Source of the DNA: Chryseobacterium pennipullorum | Lineage (GTDB): Bacteria > Bacteroidota > Bacteroidia > Flavobacteriales > Weeksellaceae | NCBI RefSeq assembly: GCF_003384725.1 | Contig: NZ_QNVV01000003.1 | Location: forward strand, 62,001-126,000 | Reading direction: 5' to 3' | DNA length: 64,000 bases | Part shown: positions 1-9,325 of the stretch, piece by piece | Layout: every line of letters begins with the position of its first letter | How positions within the stretch are numbered: position 1 is the stretch's first letter | The notes under the pieces: generated by a model | The model's database searches: none | Told to the model about the DNA's origin: nothing | What the model saw: the letters and a program-made list of their open reading frames with translations, nothing else | Translations under genes and position numbers: made by a program

Positions 1-709
1 TTTTGGCCTCCAGTAAGATTCTGTTGATAATAAACTGATTGGGAGAGTCCAGATGTAGGGCCTTAAACTTATGCGTTAAAGTTTTGGGGGAGATACGAAG
101 CAGTTCTGCATATTCTGCAACATGATGCTTATCCCTGAAGTGGATTTCAAGATGTCTGCTGAAATCTCTGAAAATATCCAGTTCATTTCCCTGAATTTGA
201 ATAGTTTTAGTATGTAAATGCTGACTTTTCCACTGTCGGGTTGCCCGGATGATAACCTGTTTCACATAGGTCCTTATCATTTCTTCCGCAGAAGAATCAT
301 TACCACTAAGTTCCTCTCTGATGTTAGCCAGTATATTTCTGATAACGAGGGCCTCAGTTTCACTAAGCTCCACGAAGGGAATTTCAAATACATTATGAAA
401 AAGGAGGCCATCACAGGCTACTTCTTTATCATGAATCTGAATACAGTAAAAATCACGGTTATAATGCAATAGGGTAGATTCTTCCTTGCCCTTTTTAATA
501 ATCAGGTGCTGGTTGGTAATAAAGAATAAAGATGATTGTTTTGTGGTGTAGTGCTTAAAATCTATGGTAAGCTCGTATCCCGGAGGAATGAAAAAAACTT
601 TAATGTCTGATCTGAAAAGGTCTCCGTCATACTCTTTCAGGTTTTCTTCTGAAATGGTTGTCAGTCCCAGTCTTTTATAATGATCCTCAAAAATAAGCTG
701 TTGCGGCAT
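1..709 (-). CDS. AraC-family transcriptional regulator, C-terminus cut by window edge
   Basis: Reading the minus strand from an ATG at 707-709 gives an open frame that runs off the left end, with 236 residues visible. The N-terminal ~150 residues (beginning MPQQLIFEDHYKRLG) look like a ligand-binding cupin-type region. The last ~55 visible residues read as an AraC helix-turn-helix (VAEYAELLRISPKTLTHKF), so only the end of the second HTH is missing. It is divergent from the AraC gene at 910, with 200 bases between them. Directly upstream of the start lies a 6-bp inverted repeat (711-716 and 724-729) and a near-match TATCTTTA box, a possible self-regulatory site. Whether it controls the glycan locus is unknown. 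The family call is firm; the role is not. Confidence 0.85.
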   Translation of the reverse strand, partial: MPQQLIFEDHYKRLGLTTISEENLKEYDGDLFRSDIKVFFIPPGYELTIDFKHYTTKQSSLFFITNQHLIIKKGKEESTLLHYNRDFYCIQIHDKEVACDGLLFHNVFEIPFVELSETEALVIRNILANIREELSGNDSSAEEMIRTYVKQVIIRATRQWKSQHLHTKTIQIQGNELDIFRDFSRHLEIHFRDKHHVAEYAELLRISPKTLTHKFKALHLDSPNQFIINRILLEAK

Positions 710-909
710 ACTTTAACTTTAGTTTAAAGATACAAAAAAGCATGGTTTCAGATAAATTAATTCCAGTAATACCTGATTTCTTCTGAGATCCATAATACAT
801 TCACTGCAAAAAAAGCAGAAATATATTTTTACATTGATATTATTTTATCAATTTTACAAAGATTTGTACTTCGAAACCTATTTGTAACCCTTTTTTCACG
901 ACGGCCTGC

Positions 910-1788
910 ATGAGCGAACTAGAAAATATTCTGAGAGAAATAACTCCGCTATCTCCTGAAGACAGTTTTTTGGTATTTGACAGGATCAAAGCTTCTTTTG
1001 ATTTTCCTTATCACTATCATCCGGAGATTGAGATCAACTTTATCTATAAGGGAAAAGGATATCGTAGAATGGTAGGAGACCATACAGGGGAAATAGGAAA
1101 TATAGAGTTGGTCCTCGTCGGGCCAAATCTACCCCATTGCTGGGCCAATCACAAATGTAAGAACAGAAAGACGCATGAGATCACAGTCCAGTTTAATCAG
1201 GACTTTTTCAATCAGTCCCTGATGGAAAAAAATATTCTTAAACCGATCAATAATCTCATGAAAGATTCTATCAGGGGGATTTTGTTTTCTACAGAAACTG
1301 CTGAAAAACTAAAAGATTCGTTTCTCAATTTGTCCAAGATGAACAGTTTTGAGTCTTTTATAGAAATAATGAAAATTCTCAATGAACTGGCGGTGGCAGA
1401 AAATAAGATTCTTTTATCGTCATATAGTATAGAGCTTGAAACCTTTGCAGATAATGACAAAATGAAGGTTGTCCATGATTTTTTACATAAGAATTTTGAG
1501 AATAAAATAACATTGGACGATGTTTCTTCTTTGATCAATATGAGCAACGTGACGTTTAACAGGTTTATCAAGAAAAGAACGGGAAAAACTTTTGTTAATT
1601 ACCTCAATGAAATAAGGATCAGCTATGCTGCCCGTTGGCTCATGGAAAAAAATCTTACTGTTTTCGAGATTGCCTTTGAAGCCGGGTTTAATAATATTGC
1701 CAATTTCAATAAAGTTTTCAAATCTATCAAAAAGACCACTCCTACTGAATTTAAAGAGCAGTTTAAAGGGGTTAAGAAAATCGAATAG
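910..1788 (+). CDS. AraC-family transcriptional regulator with N-terminal cupin
   Basis: A 292-residue regulator of usual AraC length. An N-terminal cupin (about residues 20-100, HYHPEIEINFIYKGKGY, then LPHCW) probably senses a small ligand. A C-terminal double HTH (about 185-285, with LDDVSSLINMSNVTFNRFIK and the second-helix signature FEIAFEAGFNNIANFNKVFK) binds DNA. No hybrid two-component sensor or ECF sigma/anti-sigma pair sits next to the SusC/SusD genes that follow on the same strand, so this is the best local candidate for their activator. That link is inferred from position only. The ATG at 910 fits the domain start, and no TAnnTTTG box was found just upstream. Confidence 0.88.
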   Translation: MSELENILREITPLSPEDSFLVFDRIKASFDFPYHYHPEIEINFIYKGKGYRRMVGDHTGEIGNIELVLVGPNLPHCWANHKCKNRKTHEITVQFNQDFFNQSLMEKNILKPINNLMKDSIRGILFSTETAEKLKDSFLNLSKMNSFESFIEIMKILNELAVAENKILLSSYSIELETFADNDKMKVVHDFLHKNFENKITLDDVSSLINMSNVTFNRFIKKRTGKTFVNYLNEIRISYAARWLMEKNLTVFEIAFEAGFNNIANFNKVFKSIKKTTPTEFKEQFKGVKKIE

Positions 1789-1809
1789 TAATTTTTTTTA
1801 AGCATCAGT

Positions 1810-1838
1810 ATCCGGCCCTTAGGTCCGGATTTATTTTT
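1810..1838 (+). terminator. Intrinsic terminator after the AraC gene
   Basis: ATCCGG (1810-1815) pairs with CCGGAT (1825-1830), with an inner CC/GG pair around a CTTA loop. TTATTTTT follows. It lies 21 bases after the stop of the AraC gene and separates it from the SusC transcript. Confidence 0.7.
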
Positions 1839-1991
1839 GTCTCAAAACATGCTTAATTCTCTTTTTTGTATCAGTTTGTATTGGGTGTAAGGTGTTGTTT
1901 TTTAATATTTTAAATCTTATAAATGAAAAACACTGAAAAAATAACATCGTTTTATGATAAAATAGTATTATATCTGACTGTTAACAAAATT

Positions 1992-1999
1992 TAGATTTG
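1992..1999 (+). promoter_or_regulatory. Candidate -7 box (TAGATTTG) for the SusC/SusD transcript
   Basis: The 364-base gap at 1789-2152 holds the AraC terminator and otherwise AT-rich sequence with no gene. TAGATTTG fits the Bacteroidota -7 consensus TAnnTTTG and is the same box that precedes rho in this window. No clear -33 TTTG is present at 19-23 bases upstream. If used, the leader before the SusC start at 2153 would be about 145 nt, long enough to hold a regulatory structure. This is a weak call. Confidence 0.35.
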
Positions 2000-2152
2000 T
2001 CAATATGAATTAAATCTTAACGAAACTTTAAATTATCTGATACATAAACCATATAATATTGCTGAAAGTTAAAAGCTTTTTGTGTTGGTTTGTCAAGTAC
2101 TATTCAAAGTGATGTGATTGATTTTCAATTAAATCTAACTAATCTAAACCTT

Positions 2153-5116
2153 ATGAGAAAAGCAGTTATACCGGTTCTATTAGTTTTTGCCTTTTCTGCA
2201 CATGCACAAGAGAAAAAAGCAGCCGACACCACTAAGACAACCGATATTCAGGAGGTCGTAGTCACCTCTTTGGGGATAAAAAGGCAGGCCCGCTCTCTTA
2301 CGTATTCCAGTCAGCAGATTGGTGGAGATGAACTGACTGAAGTGAAAACTCCCAATCTTTTAAATTCCATCAACGGAAAAGTTTCCAATGTGCAAATTAA
2401 TAGAACGAATGGTGTAGGAAGCTCTGTAAGGGTTATTATGAGAGGGAACAAGTCTGTTTCCAACAGTCAGCCGTTGTATGTGATCGACGGGATTCCCATC
2501 ATTAATCAAACCGGAAAATCTACCGATATAAGCCAGTATGCTAATATGCCGGATCCGGGAGATGTACTGAGTTCGATCAACCCGGATGATATCGAGAGCA
2601 TCAACTTCCTGAAAGGAGCGTCTGCATCTGCATTGTACGGTTCTGCCGGAGGTAATGGAGCGATATTGATTACTACAAGAAAAGGAAAGATAGGGAAAAG
2701 CTCTATCTCGTACAGTACCAGTTTGACGGTAGAACGTGCATACAGTCTTCCAAAACTGCAGCATAGCTATTTGTCCTATGATCCATCCGTACCGAATCAG
2801 GTTGCGGGAGATAATATTGAAAGCTGGGGAGCAAAAGGGTCTTCCAAGAATTATCTGAAAGATTTTCTGCAAACCGGAACAACATGGGTAAACAGCCTCT
2901 CTTTCCAGTCAGGAAATGAAAAATCTACCAATTATTTTTCCATTGGAAATACCACCAATAAGGGGGTTATTCCCATGTCTTACTTTGATCAGTATAATCT
3001 TTCCTTCAGGAATTCCAGTAAGTTTTTAGATGATAAACTAACATTAGACGCGAACTTTATAGGGTCAATACAGGATAGTAAAAACAGACAAACTCCTGGA
3101 GCGTCTTTCTCCCCATTGGTAAGTTTATACTGGCTGCCCAGAGGTGTAGATTTTGATCGATACACAGGGGATCAATATTCTTACCTGAATAAAAGCAGAT
3201 TATTACCTGCTCAGGCTTGGTGGGAGATCAAACCTGATGGAACTTTCAAAGGAAATCCGGAGACCCAGAACCCATATTGGATTTTAAACAGAAATGCAGT
3301 AACGGTAAAAAACAAGAACGCATACAGTGCCATCACTTTATCTTATGAGATTAATCCTTGGTTAACGGCAAGGGTAAGAGGAAATTATAGCTGGAGTAAC
3401 TCCGACAGCCAGCGTGAGATTTCTGCATTTTCTGCACCAAGTTTATTAGCAGGGGGTGCCAATGGAAGAATTCTAAAGAATGTATATGAAAATTCCTCTA
3501 CCTATGGTGATGTTTTACTAATTGGTAGCCCTAAGCTGAGTGAGTCCATTTCATTAGATTTTACAGTGGGAGGAAGTGTGAATTCTACCAACAACAAAGT
3601 AACACAGATAGATAATGCTTATTTGGCTTATCCTAATTTGTTTACCTTAAATAATCTGCAGTGGAACGTAGACAGAAGTCCAGGTGACGGATATCACAAT
3701 ATATATTGGAATGTAAAGAAACAGGTTCGTTCAGTATTTGCCAGTGCATCTGTAGGATACAAAAATATGTTCTACATAGATATGACCTTTCGAAACGATT
3801 GGGACTCTACTTTGTCTTTAACAGGAAGAAGTGGATTTGATTACGAATCGGTAGGGGTAAATGCAATATTATCTTCAGTATTTAAACTTCCCGAAGCTAT
3901 TAATTTCTGGAAAATTAGAGGTTCTTATGCGAGTGTTGGATTGGGGCTTTCTGCAAATACATCCAATGCGATGGTTGAATATTATAAAGCATATTCGTAT
4001 GGAGTAGATGCAGGTACTATTGTTTATCCGAAGAGCTCATTTGTAACAGATCCTAATTATAAGGATTTATTTCCAAAGCCTGAGCTTAACAAAACTTTTG
4101 AAGCGGGTACCGAATTGAGAATGTTCAAAAACAAATTAAGTTTTGATTTTACCTATTACGATTCAAATGCTACCAATCAGTTGCTGGAAACAACTATTTC
4201 TTCTAATCTGGGAGGACTTCCGACAGGATCATACTTTATTAATGCAGGAAAAATTAGGAATACAGGTTTTGAATCTTCTTTATCGTACAAAGTTTTTGAC
4301 GGTGAAAATTTCGGATGGAATGCTACGGTAAACGGTTCAGCGAATAAAAATAAAATTGTAGAATTATTTCCATCACGATTGAGTATTCCGCAAGATCAGC
4401 TTTTCTCTTTAACAGGAGGCGGTGAGTTTACAAAAATGAGATTGGGAGGATCTTTTGGAGACCTTTATGGGGTTAAATTTCAAAGAGATGATCAGGGGCG
4501 TATTTTGGTAGATGAAAACGGAGCACCATTAGCAACAACCGGCGTGCCCGGGTATTTGGGTAATCCCAATCCTAAATTTATATTAGGTTTTGGTAACTCA
4601 TTTAATATTGGTAAACTGGGAATCTCTTTCCTTGTTGATGGTAAATTTGGTGGACAGGTATTGTCTTTGACAGAAAAAGCCAATGATTTATATGGGGTAA
4701 GCCAGAGAAGCGCTGATGCAAGAGATGCAGGTGGGGTATCAATACCCAATGCGGTTTACGCTCCGGGAACACCTCTGGCAGGGCAGGCTTATACGGATTT
4801 GACGGATGCAAAGACCTACTATAAGAGAACAGGGGGTGCAGGAGGTATCGGAACCGGTATTGATGAAGCATACATGTATAGTGCAACGACAATTCGTCTG
4901 CGTCAGGCAGCCATTTCATATACATTTGATATCAATGCAAAGTATATGAAAAATGCTACCGTAAGTCTGGTAGGAACAAACTTATTCTTCTTCTATAAAA
5001 AAGCACCGTTTGATCCGGAGCAAGTATCCGGCAATACTCCGGGTGGAGTAGGAGTTGATTCATTCGGGCTACCAGTTACCCGGTCAATCGGACTATCATT
5101 AAAGGCTAACTTCTAA
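2153..5116 (+). CDS. SusC/RagA-family TonB-dependent outer-membrane glycan transporter
   Basis: A 987-residue barrel protein that should import oligosaccharides across the outer membrane with its SusD partner, 10 bases downstream. The ATG at 2153 is preferred over an in-frame TTG at 2090 because it starts exactly at a signal peptide (MRKAVIPVLLVFAFSAHAQ). The plug follows (about residues 30-165, IQEVVVTSLGIKRQ to LYVIDGIPI and a later GNGAILITTRKGK), then a barrel ending in an aromatic residue (SIGLSLKANF). The mature protein goes almost straight into the plug. The carboxypeptidase-regulatory-like domain common in Bacteroides SusC proteins is absent, as in many Chryseobacterium paralogues. 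Substrate is inferred from neighbouring mannosidases: high-mannose N-glycan. Confidence 0.93.
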   Translation: MRKAVIPVLLVFAFSAHAQEKKAADTTKTTDIQEVVVTSLGIKRQARSLTYSSQQIGGDELTEVKTPNLLNSINGKVSNVQINRTNGVGSSVRVIMRGNKSVSNSQPLYVIDGIPIINQTGKSTDISQYANMPDPGDVLSSINPDDIESINFLKGASASALYGSAGGNGAILITTRKGKIGKSSISYSTSLTVERAYSLPKLQHSYLSYDPSVPNQVAGDNIESWGAKGSSKNYLKDFLQTGTTWVNSLSFQSGNEKSTNYFSIGNTTNKGVIPMSYFDQYNLSFRNSSKFLDDKLTLDANFIGSIQDSKNRQTPGASFSPLVSLYWLPRGVDFDRYTGDQYSYLNKSRLLPAQAWWEIKPDGTFKGNPETQNPYWILNRNAVTVKNKNAYSAITLSYEINPWLTARVRGNYSWSNSDSQREISAFSAPSLLAGGANGRILKNVYENSSTYGDVLLIGSPKLSESISLDFTVGGSVNSTNNKVTQIDNAYLAYPNLFTLNNLQWNVDRSPGDGYHNIYWNVKKQVRSVFASASVGYKNMFYIDMTFRNDWDSTLSLTGRSGFDYESVGVNAILSSVFKLPEAINFWKIRGSYASVGLGLSANTSNAMVEYYKAYSYGVDAGTIVYPKSSFVTDPNYKDLFPKPELNKTFEAGTELRMFKNKLSFDFTYYDSNATNQLLETTISSNLGGLPTGSYFINAGKIRNTGFESSLSYKVFDGENFGWNATVNGSANKNKIVELFPSRLSIPQDQLFSLTGGGEFTKMRLGGSFGDLYGVKFQRDDQGRILVDENGAPLATTGVPGYLGNPNPKFILGFGNSFNIGKLGISFLVDGKFGGQVLSLTEKANDLYGVSQRSADARDAGGVSIPNAVYAPGTPLAGQAYTDLTDAKTYYKRTGGAGGIGTGIDEAYMYSATTIRLRQAAISYTFDINAKYMKNATVSLVGTNLFFFYKKAPFDPEQVSGNTPGGVGVDSFGLPVTRSIGLSLKANF

Positions 5117-5126
5117 TCTAAAGAAA

Positions 5127-6752
5127 ATGAAATTTAATTATATTAAAATATTAGCATTCGGAACCATAGCATTGTTTTCTGCTGTAGGATGCGGAGATCT
5201 TGATGAAATCAACCAGGAAAAGCTGGGAACCCCTGAAAACTTTTATGCAGATTATGCAGCAGTAGTAAACCCTATGAAATCTATGCAAAGAGGTTTGCAA
5301 TCAGATTATCAATTGTATCCCAACTTAAGTGCAGATATGTTCAGTGGAATGTTCAGTACGGCAACCCAGTTTAACGGAGGGAAGAACAATATGAGCTACT
5401 TTATGATGGATGGCTGGAACAACAGAATTATTGCCAGACAGCAGGATATTTTTAATTATTCTATCATCATTGATGATGCCGCTAAAAATATCTATCCCGA
5501 TGTAGATTTTACAGCAACATTTGCCGTAAAGAAAATATTGAGAATATTTACAGCAGCACGAGTTTCGGACAATCACGGTCCTGTAGTATACAGCAAATAT
5601 GAAACGCCAAATCCTAATGGAGTGACTGATTTTGATTCTCAGCAGGATGCTTATAACTTTTTTATCAAGGATCTTGATGCATCGATTATCAATCTGCAAA
5701 AAGTTCAGAATATGCCTGTCACACAAAATGAGGGTGATAGAGCAGCATTGAAAAAAGCAGATCTGGTATTTGGGGGAAATATAGGGCAATGGGCAAAGTT
5801 TGCCAATTCACTGAAGCTAAGATTGGCCATGAGAATGAGCTATGCTGATCCTGCAAAGTCAAAACAATATGCTGAAGAAGCTCTTGCGTCATCTGCAGGT
5901 TTGATTACTGATAACACAGATAATGCACTGATCAGTGTTGGACAGTCAGAGTTGAGTTTTATTATTTACTCCTGGGGAGATTGTTTAATTGGAGCCCCTT
6001 TAATGGCTTATATGAACGGATATAATGATCCAAGACTTTCAGCGTACGCTATTCCGGCTACTGATGGGCAGGTTCAGGGTAAATATATTGGGATCCGCCA
6101 GGGAATAGATTTATTGAATGGAAAAACCACTTATGGAGGCTTCTCTCAGCCCCAGGCAAAATCTGCTAATGGAGATTATTTTTCCGGTACCAACGGGAAA
6201 ATGAAATTGTTCACTGCTGCGGAAGGTTGGTTCCTTAAAGCCGAAGCTGCATTGAGAGGATATGCAGGAGCTGGAGATATTAAAACCAATTATGAGAACG
6301 GCGTAAAGCAGTCTTTTGGAGAATGGGGTAAAAGCGCTGATGTAGTAACCTATCTTGCTGATGCAACTGCTACGGAGGCTCCATATATTGATCCTAAGAA
6401 TGCTGCCAATAATATTAACCTTGGAGATCCGCAGTTAAGTACCATTACCATTGCATGGAACAATGCGGATTCTCCAGAAAAGAAACTGGAAAGGATAATT
6501 ACCCAAAAGTGGCTTTCCCTTTATCCGAACGGGCCGGAGGCATGGGCAGAACAGAGAAGAACCGGTTATCCTGTCCTGTTTAAAGTAAGACAGAATGATA
6601 GCGGTGGATTAATTAGTACTGATGCGATGATCAGAAGAATTCCTTTTACCAATGACACAAAAACTTCATTATATAATTACCAACAGGCTTCACAAATGCT
6701 TAACGGACCTGATACCGGAGGGACTAAGCTTTGGTGGGATAAAAAATTATAA
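5127..6752 (+). CDS. SusD/RagB-family surface glycan-binding lipoprotein
   Basis: A 541-residue lipoprotein that caps the SusC barrel and captures glycan at the cell surface. The signal peptide ends in a lipobox with Cys22 (LFSAVGC), followed by acidic residues (GDLDE) compatible with surface export in this phylum. SusD-type features include the helical segment LFTAAEGWFLKAEAALRGY (about 365-385) and the late QKWLSLYPNGPEAWAEQRRTG. It belongs to the subfamily annotated as SusD and RagB outer membrane lipoproteins. It starts 10 bases after SusC, so the two are almost surely co-transcribed. A structured gap separates it from the MFS gene at 6901. Confidence 0.92.
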   Translation: MKFNYIKILAFGTIALFSAVGCGDLDEINQEKLGTPENFYADYAAVVNPMKSMQRGLQSDYQLYPNLSADMFSGMFSTATQFNGGKNNMSYFMMDGWNNRIIARQQDIFNYSIIIDDAAKNIYPDVDFTATFAVKKILRIFTAARVSDNHGPVVYSKYETPNPNGVTDFDSQQDAYNFFIKDLDASIINLQKVQNMPVTQNEGDRAALKKADLVFGGNIGQWAKFANSLKLRLAMRMSYADPAKSKQYAEEALASSAGLITDNTDNALISVGQSELSFIIYSWGDCLIGAPLMAYMNGYNDPRLSAYAIPATDGQVQGKYIGIRQGIDLLNGKTTYGGFSQPQAKSANGDYFSGTNGKMKLFTAAEGWFLKAEAALRGYAGAGDIKTNYENGVKQSFGEWGKSADVVTYLADATATEAPYIDPKNAANNINLGDPQLSTITIAWNNADSPEKKLERIITQKWLSLYPNGPEAWAEQRRTGYPVLFKVRQNDSGGLISTDAMIRRIPFTNDTKTSLYNYQQASQMLNGPDTGGTKLWWDKKL

Positions 6753-6775
6753 ATAATCAACATCGCTTATTATAC

Positions 6776-6882
6776 AGAGGCATCTCAGAAGACAGATTTA
6801 TTCACTGAGGCAGGAGGCCACAATCTCCAAATTTATAGTTTCGTTTTAGCCCGAATGAATTTTTTGAGATGCTCTCTTTTTT
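6776..6882 (+). repeat. Element closed by a GCATCTCA/TGAGATGC inverted repeat
   Basis: In the 148-base gap between susD and the MFS gene, GCATCTCA (6780-6787) pairs with TGAGATGC (6865-6872) about 77 bases later. The arms extend outward as AGAG and CTCT with a one-base bulge, then a run of T (6877-6882). The loop includes a smaller GGAG/CTCC hairpin. It could be a miniature inverted-repeat element (the end AGAGGCATCTCA resembles IS ends), or a leaky terminator that lowers expression of the genes after SusCD. No target-site duplication is evident. Confidence 0.45.
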
Positions 6883-6900
6883 AGATCTTTATTTAAAAAT

Positions 6901-8202
6901 ATGGGAAACAACAACTCCGGAACCCGTCGGATTCAACCAATACTCTGGATATCCACCCTATACTTTGCGATGGGGGTACCCTTTGTAACCATTAATGCGG
7001 TTTCGGGGATCATGTACAAAGACATGGGTGTTTCAGATGCGCAGATCACATTCTGGACGGCTTTTGTTATGTTCTCATGGACATTAAAGCCCCTTTGGAG
7101 CCCGTTTCTGGAGATCTATAAAACGAAGAAGTTTTTTGTGGTGGTTACCCAGTTTGCCATAGGAATTCTGTTTGCCTTAATTGCACTGAGTCTGCCTTTA
7201 CCGGATTTTTTCAAATACAGTATTGCATTGTTTGCTGTGATCGCATTTTGTGGGGCTACCCATGATGTGGTTGCAGACGGAACGTATATCGGACTTCTTA
7301 CCAATAAAGAGCAGGCAAAATATATCGGTTGGCAGGGGGCTTTCTATAATCTGGCAAAAATTATCAGCAGCGGAGCGTTGGTGTATGTAGCCGGTGTTTT
7401 GGAAAAAACAAAAGGAGTTACCCATGCGTGGATGATCATTATGGTGATTTATGCCTTGCTGTTTTTTGCATTAGCCATTTATCATTATCTGGTATTGCCG
7501 AAAGAACAGACAGAAGAGAAGCGTAAGGATGCTAAAACCGCAAGAAATGTACGGAAAGAACTGCTGGAAGTGATTACCTCATTCTTTACCAAACCGAAAA
7601 TCCTTTGGTGCATATTGTTCATTATCCTGTATCGTTTTGCAGAAGGTTTTGCCATTAAAATAGCCCCTTTGTTTTTTAAAGCACCGAGGACCTCAGGAGG
7701 TCTGGGGCTTTCAACATCAGATATAGGCCTTATTTATGGAACGTATGGTTCGGCAGCATTTATTCTGGGTTCTGTACTGGCAGGGTATTTTATTTCGGCC
7801 CGCGGACTGAAAAATTCATTGATATGGCTGTGTTGTGCGTTCAATATTCCATTTGTGGTCTATGCTTTATTAGCCCACTATCAGCCAGCAGATCTGATGC
7901 CTGTAGCTGTAGCCGTTGTTGTAGAATACTTTGGTTATGGGTTTGGTTTCGTAGGCCTTATGCTTTATATGATGCAGCAGATCGCACCAGGCAAACACAA
8001 AACAGCCCATTATGCATTTGCAACCGGTATTATGAATCTTGGAGTCATGATTCCCGGCATGTTCAGTGGGATGATCAGCGACTGGGTAGGATATAAAATA
8101 TTTTTTATCTGGGTGCTGATTGCAACCATACCTGCATTTTTGGTAACGTTATTTGTCCCGTTTCCTTATTTTGAAAATAAAGAAGAACAATCGATCAATT
8201 AG
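6901..8202 (+). CDS. MFS inner-membrane transporter, AmpG-like, of the glycan locus
   Basis: A 433-residue protein with about 12 hydrophobic segments, for example [19 protein letters not shown] near the start. It resembles the AmpG-like MFS carriers that accompany GH130 genes in Bacteroidota N-glycan loci. By position (31 bases before the GH130 phosphorylase) it should move the mannosyl-GlcNAc disaccharide or another trimming product from periplasm to cytoplasm, where phosphorolysis occurs. The specific substrate is inferred, not visible. The ATG at 6901 follows an A/T-rich leader after the inverted-repeat element at 6776-6882. Confidence 0.85.
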   Translation: MGNNNSGTRRIQPILWISTLYFAMGVPFVTINAVSGIMYKDMGVSDAQITFWTAFVMFSWTLKPLWSPFLEIYKTKKFFVVVTQFAIGILFALIALSLPLPDFFKYSIALFAVIAFCGATHDVVADGTYIGLLTNKEQAKYIGWQGAFYNLAKIISSGALVYVAGVLEKTKGVTHAWMIIMVIYALLFFALAIYHYLVLPKEQTEEKRKDAKTARNVRKELLEVITSFFTKPKILWCILFIILYRFAEGFAIKIAPLFFKAPRTSGGLGLSTSDIGLIYGTYGSAAFILGSVLAGYFISARGLKNSLIWLCCAFNIPFVVYALLAHYQPADLMPVAVAVVVEYFGYGFGFVGLMLYMMQQIAPGKHKTAHYAFATGIMNLGVMIPGMFSGMISDWVGYKIFFIWVLIATIPAFLVTLFVPFPYFENKEEQSIN

Positions 8203-8233
8203 TAACAAATTAAATAAAAGTAAAACATACTTT

Positions 8234-9205
8234 ATGAAAGCTCAATCAGCAATGATCCCTTGGCAGGATCGCCCGGAAGGTTGTAATGATATCATGTGGA
8301 GGTTCTCCGAAAACCCGATCATTGACAGATATGCAATACCTACCTCCAACAGTATATTCAACAGTGCTGTAACGGCATTTGAAGACGGATTCGCGGGAGT
8401 GTTCCGATGTGATAATAAGGCCGTACAGATGAATATTTTTGCAGGTTTCAGTAAAGACGGAATCAACTGGGAGATCAATCACGAGCCCATAGAAATGAAG
8501 GCCGGAAACACCGAAATGATCGAATCGGATTATAAATATGATCCCCGGGTTACCTTCATAGAGGACCGTTACTGGATCACTTGGTGCAACGGATATAACG
8601 GTCCCACCATCGGAATCGGATATACTTTTGATTTCAAAGAATTTTTTCAGTGTGAAAATGCTTTTTTACCGTTCAATAGAAACGGAGTACTTTTTCCTGA
8701 AAAAATCAACGGTAAATATGCGATGCTGAGCCGCCCTAGTGATAACGGACATACTCCTTTCGGAGATATTTATATAAGCTACAGCCCGGACATGAAATAT
8801 TGGGGAGAACACCGCTGTGTGATGAAGGTAACTCCTTTCGAAGACAGTGCATGGCAGTGTACCAAGATCGGTGGAGGGCCTGTTCCTATCAAAACCGAAG
8901 AAGGATGGCTGCTGTTCTATCATGGGGTAATCAATACCTGCAGAGGCTTCAGGTATTCGATGGGAGCAGCGCTGCTTGATCTTGAAGATCCAACAAAAGT
9001 ATTGTACAGAACCAAGCCTTACTTATTGGCTCCGGCCGAATTGTACGAAATGACAGGAGACGTTCCGAATGTGGTTTTCCCTTGTGCAGCCTTAACGGAA
9101 AAAGATAAAGTGACGGTATACTATGGGGCTGCAGATACGGTGGTGGCCATAGCGTTTGGATATATTTCAGAAATTATTGATTTTATGAAAAAAAATTCAA
9201 TCTAA
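8234..9205 (+). CDS. GH130 family beta-1,4-mannosyl-N-acetylglucosamine phosphorylase
   Basis: Cytoplasmic, 323 residues with no signal peptide. GH130 motifs are clear: the DPRV segment with the catalytic-acid region ([17 protein letters not shown], about residues 98-114), then [20 protein letters not shown] in the second half. The length matches subfamily GH130_2, whose characterised Bacteroides members phosphorolyse Man-beta-1,4-GlcNAc to alpha-mannose-1-phosphate and GlcNAc. That disaccharide is what remains after an Endo H-type cut and full alpha-mannose removal, so the context fits well. The ATG at 8234 is chosen over one at 8153, which would add 27 unrelated residues and overlap the MFS gene by 50 bases. 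Confidence 0.88.
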   Translation: MKAQSAMIPWQDRPEGCNDIMWRFSENPIIDRYAIPTSNSIFNSAVTAFEDGFAGVFRCDNKAVQMNIFAGFSKDGINWEINHEPIEMKAGNTEMIESDYKYDPRVTFIEDRYWITWCNGYNGPTIGIGYTFDFKEFFQCENAFLPFNRNGVLFPEKINGKYAMLSRPSDNGHTPFGDIYISYSPDMKYWGEHRCVMKVTPFEDSAWQCTKIGGGPVPIKTEEGWLLFYHGVINTCRGFRYSMGAALLDLEDPTKVLYRTKPYLLAPAELYEMTGDVPNVVFPCAALTEKDKVTVYYGAADTVVAIAFGYISEIIDFMKKNSI

Positions 9206-9221
9206 AGAATAAGAGTGGCTG

Positions 9222-9284
9222 AAATAGGAAGATTTACTTAAATCCCTTTATTGTTGGGATCTTTATAATGGATTTCCTATTTTT
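9222..9284 (+). terminator. Two-tier hairpin between GH130 and GH92 (attenuator-like)
   Basis: AAATAGGAA (9222-9230) pairs with TTCCTATTT (9274-9282). Inside it, ATCCC (9242-9246) pairs with GGGAT (9256-9260). A short T run ends it. It lies in a 120-base gap of a same-strand gene series, so it may be a partial terminator or an RNA stability element. Confidence 0.45.
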
Positions 9285-9325
9285 AAACCAATTTTAAATT
9301 AAAAAACATCCTGATACCTTTGATC

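Noticed and set aside
218..472. 84-residue plus-strand open frame near the left edge
   Set aside because: It is antisense to the AraC gene, which has a clear HTH and a continuous frame.
2090..2152. In-frame TTG extension of the SusC gene
   Set aside because: It would add 21 polar residues ahead of a perfect signal peptide that begins at the ATG at 2153.
8153..8233. Upstream ATG for GH130
   Set aside because: It overlaps the MFS gene by 50 bases and adds a basic stretch unlike the family N-terminus.
9315..9322. TACCTTTG, a full -7 box, just ahead of the first GH92 gene
   Set aside because: It ends only 3 bases before the ATG at 9326, so transcription would begin after the start codon, which is needed for the signal peptide. 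No -33 element was seen.
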